The position numbers and the translations under genes were made by a program. Source: Pseudomonadota bacterium (lineage in GTDB: Bacteria; Pseudomonadota; Alphaproteobacteria; Sphingomonadales; Sphingomonadaceae). From it: a stretch of 5,101 bases of DNA. The number at the start of each line of letters is the position of its first letter. Within the stretch, counting starts at the first letter, position 1. The notes under the pieces are model-generated. The model searched no databases. It had not been told where the DNA came from and saw only the letters and a program-made list of their open reading frames with translations. The DNA is taken from NCBI GenBank assembly GCA_947474905.1, contig CANJKQ010000114.1:1-5101 (forward strand), in the 5' to 3' direction. Positions 1 through 5,101 of this stretch are shown here, piece after piece.

Positions 1-697
1 GCAATTTCACCGCATTATGCCGCTCTGGGCGCATGTGGATGTCGAGCCAGCCCTGGCGCGCGGTGCCTTCGATCGTGGCGTCAAGGTCAAGCTCGTCGGC
101 CGCCCCTTCGCGGGCGAAGCGACGCAGGCGGCGCAGCGCGATCTTGATGTTGCGGGTGCCGAGTTCGCGGGTTGAATCGAGGTTCTTGAAGTCGCGTTGA
201 TCCCACACTTTCAACGCGCGCTTGTGCTGGCTTTCGCCGCCGATGCGGACGCCTTCGGGATTATAGCCCGAATTGCCATAGGGGCTGGTGCCGCCGGTGC
301 CTATCCATTTGTTGCCGCCTTCATGGCGTCCCTGCTGCTCGGCCAGCCGCTGCTTAAGCGTTTCCATGATCTCGTCCCACGATCCCAAGGACTTGATCGC
401 TTCCATCTCCTCAGGCGTGAGATATTTTTCGGCGACGGCTTTCAGCCATTCGGTGGGGATTTCAGCGGCCTGCACCCCATAGCTGGTGGCGATACCTTTG
501 AAAACCTTGGCAAAGACCTGGTCGAACCGATCGAGCAGGCCTTCATCCTTCACGTAAACCGCGCGCGACAGGAAGTAGAATTGCTCAGGCGTGCGGTCGA
601 TCACATCGCGATCGAGTGCCTCTAGCAACAGCAGATGTTCCTTGAGGCTGGCGGGGATGCCAGCGGCGCGAAGCTCGTCGAGAAAGTTGAAGAACAT
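1..697 (-). CDS. VWA domain-containing protein, CoxE-like family (partial, C-terminus beyond the left edge)
   Basis: I translated this by hand on the minus strand from ATG at 697-695. The frame stays open for 232 codons to the window edge, so the gene is cut by the window and is not broken. It begins MFFNFLDELRAAGIP and has an alpha-helical N-terminal half (residues 1-120). A Gly/Asn-rich linker follows (about 126-155, including GTGGTSPYGNSGYNPEG), then a basic segment with LRRLRRFAR near 188-196. The visible part ends in DATIEGTARQGWLDIHMRPE and HNAVKL. This arrangement matches the CoxE-like VWA family, whose complete members are roughly 390 residues. The VWA beta strand with its metal-binding DxGxSM motif should begin within the next few codons outside the window. 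In that family such proteins often pair with a MoxR-type AAA+ ATPase; none is visible here, and the neighbour on the start side is a divergent chemoreceptor. An AGGA Shine-Dalgarno (708-705), seven bases upstream, supports the start. The molecular role of this family is poorly defined; it is thought to act as a metal-dependent adaptor in protein maturation. Confidence 0.85.
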   Translation of the reverse strand, partial: MFFNFLDELRAAGIPASLKEHLLLLEALDRDVIDRTPEQFYFLSRAVYVKDEGLLDRFDQVFAKVFKGIATSYGVQAAEIPTEWLKAVAEKYLTPEEMEAIKSLGSWDEIMETLKQRLAEQQGRHEGGNKWIGTGGTSPYGNSGYNPEGVRIGGESQHKRALKVWDQRDFKNLDSTRELGTRNIKIALRRLRRFAREGAADELDLDATIEGTARQGWLDIHMRPERHNAVKL

Positions 698-732
698 GGG
701 CGCATCCTAACCGGCTTGGGCGCGCGCGCAAA

Positions 733-748
733 GTTAATCGACCGTTAG
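733..748 (-). promoter_or_regulatory. Putative CtrA-binding box (CTAA-N7-TTAAC)
   Basis: On the minus strand the sequence reads CTAA-CGGTCGA-TTAAC. It matches eight of the nine fixed bases of the alphaproteobacterial CtrA consensus TTAA-N7-TTAAC. On the plus strand it reads TTAA-TCGACCG-TTAGA, matching seven of nine. It lies about 35 bases upstream of the VWA start and about 50 bases upstream of the chemoreceptor start, so it could serve either gene. CtrA controls motility and chemotaxis genes in many alphaproteobacteria, which fits the chemoreceptor; that link is inference. Confidence 0.4.
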
Positions 749-775
749 AATTTGTCGCTTAAGGCTGCGAGATCG

Positions 776-785
776 AAGGAGAGGG
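776..785 (+). promoter_or_regulatory. Ribosome-binding sequence of the chemoreceptor gene (long spacing)
   Basis: The purine run AAGGAGAGGG precedes ATG 798. Measured from GAGGG the spacing is 12 bases; from AAGGAG it is 16. Both are longer than optimal. No other ATG, GTG or TTG in this reading frame lies between the upstream stop (TAA at 735) and 798, so the start stands despite the spacing. Confidence 0.5.
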
Positions 786-797
786 TGCCGAGCGGCC

Positions 798-2279
798 ATG
801 GCAAAGACCGTTGCTGTCGACAAAATTGTTCGGGATGTTGCGCGGCGGTGCGGCGCGCTGGTCATCGATTGTGCGGAAGTGGGCGGCCATGTCTCGCACG
901 TTTCGGACCGGATGGACCAGACCATTGCCGACCTCGACCGATTCGATCGGGTTGCCCAGCAATTGTCGGACGATCAGGCTGGCGTCAGCGCCGCGATCGA
1001 ACGCGCGCGCGATCTGTCGACCGAGGTCCGCGAAAAGCTGGACCATGGCCGCGCCTCGATCATCAATTCGGTCGCCGGTTTTCAGGATCTGACCGCGCTG
1101 GTTCAGCAGCTCGCCGACGGCATGGCGCGGATCGGTGACGCGCTGGGCCAGGTTCAGCAGGTTTCGCAAATGATTGGCGGAATCGCCCGCCAGACCAACA
1201 TGCTCGCGCTTAATGCCGCGATTGAGGCGGCGCGGGCCGGCGAAGCGGGCCAGGCTTTTGCGGTCGTCGCCACCGAGGTAAAGAAACTCGCCCAGAGCAC
1301 GCGCGACGCGACGCTGGCGATCAACAAGACCGTCACGCATCTTGCGCAGGAAGCCGAACATTTTGGCAGCGCGATTGAGCTTGGCGTCAGCGAAAGCCAG
1401 GTAGCACGCGCCAATATCGCGGCCATCGAGCAGACGGTCGACGATATCGGATCGATCGTTTCACTGGTCGATGAGCAGACCGATGGCATTGGCCGTTCAA
1501 CTGAGAAAATGCACGCCAGCATCTCGATTGTGAAGGAGGAGATGGCGGCATCGGCGCAATCGACCCGGTCAAACGGCGAGGCGCTTCGCGAGGCGCGGCG
1601 GCGGCTTGAGGGGCTTGAGACGCTCGGCAATCTGATGCTCGACGAGCTCGCCTCCAGCGGTCTCGACATCGACGATTCGCCGTTCATCGCCAAAGCGATC
1701 GACGTTGCACGCGATATCACCGCGCTGGTTGATGGCGCCATCGCCGCAGGGCGGATCAGCATCGACGATGTCTTTGATATCGATTACCAGCGCATTCCCG
1801 GCACCAACCCGCCACAATTTTCCACCCGCTTCAATGGCTTTGCCGACGCGCATATCCGCCCGATCCTGGACCGAGTGATGGCGGAAACGCCGCGATCGAT
1901 CGGCTGCGTGATCAGCGACATTACCGGCTATCTGCCCACGCACCTGACGCTGCGCTCACAACCGCAAGGCGCCGATCCCGAATGGAACAACACCTGGTGT
2001 CGCAACCGCCGCAAGATGGGGCTCGACGATGCCACCCAGCGCGCGGTCGACAGCACCGCGCCGGCAATGCTGAACTGCTATCGCATGGAGCTTGGCCGGC
2101 ATGAATTCCTGCCGCTCAAGAACGTGTTCGTGCCGCTGTATTTTGGCGGCCGACGCTGGGGCAATTATGAGCTTGCCTATGTCGACCGGCAGACGGCGGC
2201 GGCGGATTCGATCACCCAGCAGGCGCTGGAACGCAGCCTGGCATCAATGCGATCCATGAGCGATCGCCTCGTCGCCTGA
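798..2279 (+). CDS. Cytoplasmic methyl-accepting chemotaxis protein with C-terminal cache/PAS-like sensor domain
   Basis: This 493-residue receptor should bind CheW and CheA and control kinase activity in a chemotaxis array. It has no hydrophobic membrane segment and no signal peptide, so it should be soluble in the cytoplasm. Residues about 30-125 form the first long coiled-coil helix. Residues 126-168 are the highly conserved hairpin tip, with [20 protein letters not shown] and then [15 protein letters not shown]. Residues about 170-285 form the return helix. The C-terminal part (about 320-465) resembles a globular sensor domain found in other proteobacterial receptors. Its landmarks are the [12 protein letters not shown] motif (334-345), [17 protein letters not shown] (374-382), SQPQG (387-391), WCRNRRKM (400-407) and a closing [11 protein letters not shown]. 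The usual order, sensor before signalling domain, is therefore reversed. The C-terminus (SDRLVA) lacks the CheR/CheB-tethering pentapeptide seen in some receptors. No other che gene is in the window. The ligand is unknown. A CtrA-like box upstream suggests possible co-regulation with motility. Confidence 0.93.
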   Translation: MAKTVAVDKIVRDVARRCGALVIDCAEVGGHVSHVSDRMDQTIADLDRFDRVAQQLSDDQAGVSAAIERARDLSTEVREKLDHGRASIINSVAGFQDLTALVQQLADGMARIGDALGQVQQVSQMIGGIARQTNMLALNAAIEAARAGEAGQAFAVVATEVKKLAQSTRDATLAINKTVTHLAQEAEHFGSAIELGVSESQVARANIAAIEQTVDDIGSIVSLVDEQTDGIGRSTEKMHASISIVKEEMAASAQSTRSNGEALREARRRLEGLETLGNLMLDELASSGLDIDDSPFIAKAIDVARDITALVDGAIAAGRISIDDVFDIDYQRIPGTNPPQFSTRFNGFADAHIRPILDRVMAETPRSIGCVISDITGYLPTHLTLRSQPQGADPEWNNTWCRNRRKMGLDDATQRAVDSTAPAMLNCYRMELGRHEFLPLKNVFVPLYFGGRRWGNYELAYVDRQTAAADSITQQALERSLASMRSMSDRLVA

Positions 2280-2292
2280 CCCCCTATTTGCC

Positions 2293-2844
2293 TCAGCGAT
2301 AAGCGTCGATCAGCGCGCCGACCTCGTCGGGCTGGCTGCCCGTCAGTTCAGGATTGGCGCGCGGACGCGGGGTTTCGCCCAGCGGGGCGGGGTAGATAAA
2401 GCCATAGACTGGATAGACGCTCGACCCCAGACCATCCCGGTCGCGATACCAGACCTTGACCGCGCTCCAGTCATTGTCGGGGGACATATCGGTCAAGGTC
2501 ACGTCCTGCTCGGCATGGCCGCGCTCGCCATTGATGGGCGACCAATTGGCATGGGTGATCATGACGACGCGGGCATCGACGACCCGGCTCACCACTGCGA
2601 CATGGCCCAAAGGCAGTCGTGCGGTGCGGGCAAATACGACGACCGCGCCGCGGCGTGGCGTATAGCCGCGTTGATAGCGCCCGGCTGCCCGATCCCACCA
2701 CGTCCAGGCATCCCCATAAATCTGGATGCCTGAGGCGGCGCGGGCAAAGGGCACGCATTCGCCGACATAATCGAGCAGCGACTGCGCCCTCGCCGGCGCG
2801 GCAATGGCCATAGTTGCGGCAAGCAGGACGGGCAGGACGCGCAT
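2293..2844 (-). CDS. Secreted CHAP-domain protein (predicted peptidoglycan amidase/endopeptidase)
   Basis: This 183-residue protein starts with a Sec-type signal peptide (MRVLPVLLAATMAIAAPARA, likely cut near residue 20), so it acts in the periplasm or outside. The CHAP domain spans about residues 23-151. The predicted nucleophile Cys30 is in GECVPFAR, the predicted histidine His81 is in LGHVAVV, and polar candidates for the third position are in HANW (His98, Asn100). The domain also has AWTWWDRA and closes with YGFIYP. CHAP enzymes usually cleave amide bonds in peptidoglycan stem peptides or cross-bridges, and an intact Cys/His pair suggests activity. The tail from residue 154 is Pro-rich with no recognised domain, and no SH3b or other wall-binding module is present. 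It faces the chemoreceptor gene tail to tail with a 13-base gap and follows the glycosidase gene by 68 bases. The start has only a poorly placed AGGA one base from the ATG, but no upstream in-frame start exists before a stop, and the signal peptide supports it. Confidence 0.88.
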   Translation of the reverse strand: MRVLPVLLAATMAIAAPARAQSLLDYVGECVPFARAASGIQIYGDAWTWWDRAAGRYQRGYTPRRGAVVVFARTARLPLGHVAVVSRVVDARVVMITHANWSPINGERGHAEQDVTLTDMSPDNDWSAVKVWYRDRDGLGSSVYPVYGFIYPAPLGETPRPRANPELTGSQPDEVGALIDAYR

Positions 2845-2912
2845 ATCCTGGCCGTAACGCGTCGGCGGTCGAAAAAGCGTTGGTCCTTATGGTTAACCCA
2901 GATGTAACCCGC
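2845..2912 (-). promoter_or_regulatory. Upstream region of the CHAP gene
   Basis: This 68-base gap separates the glycosidase stop from the CHAP start on the same strand. It contains a GGTTAACC palindrome (2891-2898) inside a CtrA-like box, and a TAACCC direct repeat (2894-2899 and 2905-2910) spaced 11 bases, about one helical turn. I saw no strong hairpin with a T-run, so read-through from the glycosidase gene is possible. Confidence 0.45.
2892..2907 (-). promoter_or_regulatory. Putative CtrA-binding box (TTAC-N7-TTAAC)
   Basis: On the minus strand the sequence reads TTAC-ATCTGGG-TTAAC, matching eight of nine fixed bases of TTAA-N7-TTAAC. It continues as TTAACCAT through 2889, which resembles the extended CtrA half-site. 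It lies about 47 bases upstream of the CHAP start, a plausible promoter position. The call rests on motif similarity only. Confidence 0.4.
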
Positions 2913-4235
2913 CTAGAGCCGGTTTGTACGTGCGCGCTCGCCCAGATGAAAGGCGCTCGGCTTGGGGGTGCGCTTAAACGTGGCGCGGTCGACCGACACC
3001 AGGCCAAAGCGCTGTTTATAGCCGAAAACCCATTCGAAATTGTCGATCAGCGACCAGTGGATATAGCCGCGCACATCAATCCCTTCGTCAATGCAAGCGC
3101 GCACACCGGCAAGCGCCCGGTCGATATAGGCGATGCGGCGGGTATCGTCGTCGGTGCCGATGCCGTTTTCGGTGACATAGATGGGTTTGCCGATGTGCTT
3201 GGCGGCCCAGCGGATGGTGGCGCCCAGCGCCTCGGGGTAGAATTCATAACCTGCCGCGGTCAGCTCCGCGCCTTGCGGCGGCGGCAACAGACCATTGGCA
3301 TCAAGCCGGGCGCGCGTATAGGTTTGGACACCGACAAAGTCGGCCTTGGCCGCCTGCGCGATCCAGGGTCCATAGATTGCTTCTTCATAAGCGGCGGCCT
3401 TGTTATCCGGGCCGACGCCTTGCACGTCCTGCATGCTGATCGTCACGCCGACGGGAAAATCGCCCGGCCCGGCCTTGATTGCCTGGAACGCCAATTCATG
3501 CGCATGGACCTGATTGGCTTCCGACTTGGCAAGATCGGCGAACAATACCGAGGCGAACCGGTCTGACCCGCTCGCCTTGGCACAGGCGCTCAGCATGGCG
3601 CGGACGAGTGGCTCAATCGCTTTGAGCTCGGGCCGGGCCTGAATGACTCGGGCGATGTTCGCCTCGTTGAAGGTTGAGGCGGCGCTGATCATCGAGCCCA
3701 GCTTCGCGGTCGCCTTTTCGGCAAAGCGGGCGAAAATCTGGGGGCTGTCGGGGTGCTCGAACCCGCCCTTGGCGGCGAACCAGCGTGGTACCGTCCAGTG
3801 GCTATAGGTGACCACGGGCGCCAGGCCGTGCTTGTGGCATTCTTCGAGGATGCGGAGATAATGATCGAGCTCGGCTTCGCTGAACCGGCCCGGCTCGGGT
3901 TCGATCCGCGCCCATTCGATGCCGAAACGGTGCGCGTTGAACCCGAGCTTCGCCGCCAGTGCAATATCCTCGGCATAGCGATGATAGCTGTCGCACGCAT
4001 CAAGCGATGGCTCCTGAAACAGCGTGGGCCGCACATTTTCGGCGAGCCAGAAGTCTGAATTGACGTTGTTGCCTTCAATTTGATGCGCGGCAGTGGCGGT
4101 GCCCCACAAAAAGCCCTTGGGCAGGGGCTTTGCCGGTTTCGGCGCTGTCGCCATGGCCGGCGATGCGGCGGCAGCGGCCAGCCCGGCTGCGCTGGCGATC
4201 AAGGTGCGGCGATTAATCCCGGTGCCTTCAGTCAT
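2913..4235 (-). CDS. Tat-exported glycoside hydrolase family 1 protein (beta-glucosidase-like)
   Basis: This 440-residue protein has a near-complete GH1 beta/alpha-barrel, close to the usual length of about 440-480. It should be a retaining beta-glycosidase; the sugar substrate cannot be read from the sequence. The N-terminus carries a twin-arginine signal (NRRTLIAS, Arg9-Arg10), an Ala-rich hydrophobic stretch and a likely AMA cleavage site near residue 29, so export is folded and via Tat. Landmarks in order are GFLWGTATAAHQIEG (41-55), GIEWARIEPEPG (105-116), SHWTVPRWF (145-153), the acid/base motif TFNEAN with Glu191, DFVGVQTYTR (299-308), the nucleophile motif YVTENG with Glu356, and HWSLIDNFEWVFGYKQRFGL (393-412). 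The acid/base motif is NEA instead of the family's usual NEP. The start ATG overlaps the stop of the upstream DUF817 gene in ATGA, so the two are translationally coupled. A strong AGGGGGGA ribosome-binding sequence lies five bases upstream. The CHAP gene follows after 68 bases. Confidence 0.94.
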   Translation of the reverse strand: MTEGTGINRRTLIASAAGLAAAAASPAMATAPKPAKPLPKGFLWGTATAAHQIEGNNVNSDFWLAENVRPTLFQEPSLDACDSYHRYAEDIALAAKLGFNAHRFGIEWARIEPEPGRFSEAELDHYLRILEECHKHGLAPVVTYSHWTVPRWFAAKGGFEHPDSPQIFARFAEKATAKLGSMISAASTFNEANIARVIQARPELKAIEPLVRAMLSACAKASGSDRFASVLFADLAKSEANQVHAHELAFQAIKAGPGDFPVGVTISMQDVQGVGPDNKAAAYEEAIYGPWIAQAAKADFVGVQTYTRARLDANGLLPPPQGAELTAAGYEFYPEALGATIRWAAKHIGKPIYVTENGIGTDDDTRRIAYIDRALAGVRACIDEGIDVRGYIHWSLIDNFEWVFGYKQRFGLVSVDRATFKRTPKPSAFHLGERARTNRL

Positions 4236-5068
4236 AATGTTCCCCCCTGCATGATGGTGTTGCGCCCCGGCCTTGCTTCTGCAAGCCCGCCGTCAAGCGC
4301 GATCGGCCGACGCGCCAGCGATACCAGCACGAACGAAATGATCATGAGCAGATACCACGCCGCCAATTTGGTGATCGGCACGAGCGACCATTGATCGGTC
4401 TGCGACGGGTAGCGCCAGCTGTGCGAAAACGTGCCGATATTCTCCGCAAACCAGATGAACAGCGCGACCAACAACCAACCGACCAGCAGCGGCATCCAGC
4501 GCGGCTGGCGCCAGCTGGTAAAATACACGCGCGTCCGCCAGAATATCAGCCCGGTCAGCGCGAACAGCAGCAGCCGCGCATCGGGCAACCAGTGGTGCGC
4601 GAAAAAATTGACGTATATCGCCACCGCCAATGCGAGCGTTGCCGCGCGCGGCGGGTAATGGCTGAACCGGAAATCGAAAATCCGCCAGACGCGCGCGATA
4701 TAGCTGCCGACAGCGGCATACATGAATCCGCTGAACAGCGGCACCGCGCCAATCCGCAGCACGCCCGCTTCGGGATACGCCCATGATCCGTATGCCGTCT
4801 TGAACAGCTCCATCGCCGTGCCGGTCACGTGAAAGGCAAGGATGACGATCGCTTCCTCCCGGCTTTCCAGCCGCAAGACCAGCATGGCGACCTGGATGGC
4901 AATCGCCGCGAGCGTCAGGAAGTCATAGCGCGCGATTGGCGCTGTCGCCGGGTAAAGAAAATGCGTCGCGAGCAGCAAGCCCAACATCAGCGCGCCGAAC
5001 AGGCAGGCCCAGCCCTGCTTGAACACGAACAGCGCGAATTCGTAGAGAATGGCGGGCGCGCCATGCAT
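4232..5068 (-). CDS. DUF817 family integral membrane protein (YoaT-like)
   Basis: This 278-residue protein (from ATG 5068) is hydrophobic throughout, with roughly seven or eight predicted membrane helices. It matches what I know of the DUF817/YoaT family over its whole length. Numbering from the ATG, landmarks are LFVFKQGWACLFG (about 13-25), LARYDF-type IARYDF (45-50), FHVTGTAMELFKTAYGSWAY (79-98), PLFSGFMYAAVGSYIARVW (110-128), FDFRF (131-135), IYVNFFAHHWLPDAR (151-165), FIWFAENIGTFSHSWRYP (204-221) and KLAAWYLLMIISFVL (234-248). The many conserved His, Glu, Trp and Tyr residues at membrane edges suggest an enzymatic or ligand-binding role, but the function is unknown. It is the first gene of a coupled pair with the GH1 glycosidase (four-base overlap). 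The start was chosen for the GGAGG at 5084-5080, which lies 11 bases upstream. A TTG at 5086 would add six residues but has no well-placed ribosome-binding site. The frame stays open to the right edge, so a start outside the window cannot be fully excluded. Confidence 0.88.
   Translation of the reverse strand: MHGAPAILYEFALFVFKQGWACLFGALMLGLLLATHFLYPATAPIARYDFLTLAAIAIQVAMLVLRLESREEAIVILAFHVTGTAMELFKTAYGSWAYPEAGVLRIGAVPLFSGFMYAAVGSYIARVWRIFDFRFSHYPPRAATLALAVAIYVNFFAHHWLPDARLLLFALTGLIFWRTRVYFTSWRQPRWMPLLVGWLLVALFIWFAENIGTFSHSWRYPSQTDQWSLVPITKLAAWYLLMIISFVLVSLARRPIALDGGLAEARPGRNTIMQGGTL
4241..4248 (-). promoter_or_regulatory. Ribosome-binding site of the GH1 gene, inside the DUF817 coding end
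   Basis: On the minus strand AGGGGGGA lies five bases before ATG 4235. It is also coding sequence for the last residues (QGGTL) of the DUF817 protein. Together with the ATGA overlap it fixes the glycosidase start and indicates coupled translation. Confidence 0.7.
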
Positions 5069-5079
5069 GGGCTGCGCCG

Positions 5080-5084
5080 CCTCC
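5080..5084 (-). promoter_or_regulatory. Ribosome-binding site deciding the DUF817 start
   Basis: GGAGG on the minus strand lies 11 bases upstream of ATG 5068. It overlaps the alternative TTG start (5086-5084), which has only AAGG immediately before it. This favours the ATG. Confidence 0.5.
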
Positions 5085-5101
5085 AACCTTGCCCGAACCC
5101 A

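Larger units (their letters stand above)
698..797. promoter_or_regulatory. Divergent intergenic region between the VWA gene and the chemoreceptor gene
   Basis: These 100 bases must carry the promoters of both divergent genes. They include a short alternating CG run (721-728), an AT-richer patch (about 731-763), a CtrA-like box (733-748), and purine-rich ribosome-binding sequence in front of the chemoreceptor (776-785). I could not fix a convincing sigma-70 -35/-10 pair in either direction. Confidence 0.6.

Noticed and set aside
197..625. 142-codon plus-strand open frame
   Set aside because: It is the antisense shadow of the VWA/CoxE-like gene, whose minus-strand translation is continuous and recognisable.
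721..728. CG dinucleotide run in the intergenic region
   Set aside because: Four CG units are too short to suggest a functional repeat or Z-DNA element in a GC-rich genome.
759..1762. Two minus-strand frames of about 200 codons each inside the chemoreceptor gene
   Set aside because: They are antisense to the conserved signalling domain, their composition is typical of shadow translations, and they show no family resemblance.
2280..2292. Possible shared terminator between the convergent chemoreceptor and CHAP genes
   Set aside because: The gap is only 13 bases, and I could not find a stable stem with a T-run in it or in the adjoining coding ends.
2814..3566. 250-codon plus-strand open frame
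   Set aside because: It lies antisense to the CHAP start and the GH1 gene, shows no recognisable domain, and GH1 motifs on the other strand are unambiguous. Long antisense frames are expected in GC-rich DNA.
4505..4514. Perfect palindrome CTGGCGCCAG
   Set aside because: It lies within DUF817 codons for conserved-frame residues, is a single short copy, and such GC palindromes are common in this base composition.

Overview
The window is GC-rich and densely coding. Its gene content points to an alphaproteobacterium, most likely a sphingomonad (Sphingomonas, Sphingopyxis or Novosphingobium type). The evidence is the style of the cytoplasmic chemoreceptor, the Tat-exported GH1 glycosidase, a small secreted CHAP protein, and CtrA-like TTAA-N7-TTAAC motifs between genes. 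The assignment to this group is inference, because no rRNA or other taxonomic marker is present.

Layout, left to right. Positions 1-697 (minus) hold the first 232 codons of a CoxE-type von Willebrand factor A protein. It runs off the left edge just before its expected metal-binding motif. A 100-base divergent intergenic region (698-797) separates it from a complete, soluble methyl-accepting chemotaxis protein (798-2279, plus). The chemoreceptor's signalling hairpin comes first and a cache/PAS-like sensor domain comes last. It ends 13 bases from the end of a convergent gene for a secreted CHAP-domain amidase/peptidase (2293-2844, minus). Upstream of that on the same strand are a Tat-exported GH1 beta-glycosidase (2913-4235, minus) and a DUF817 polytopic membrane protein (about 4232-5068, minus). 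The last two overlap by four bases (ATGA), so they are translationally coupled. The CHAP gene lies 68 bases downstream of the glycosidase and could be read through from it or have its own promoter.

How the genes may work together. DUF817 and the glycosidase form a clear two-gene operon: an inner-membrane protein of unknown function plus an exported enzyme that cleaves glycosides in the periplasm. The CHAP protein also acts outside the cytoplasm, probably on peptidoglycan. The chemoreceptor and the VWA protein are divergent and share a regulatory region with a near-consensus CtrA box. A second near-consensus CtrA box precedes the CHAP gene. If both are real, the chemoreceptor and/or VWA gene and the CHAP gene could be tied to the CtrA motility and cell-cycle regulon.

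I found no RNA genes, mobile elements, CRISPR arrays or convincing terminators. Nothing here clearly amounts to a new defence or mobile system. The most informative points are the DUF817-GH1 coupling, an unusual acid/base motif in the glycosidase, and the two CtrA-like boxes.
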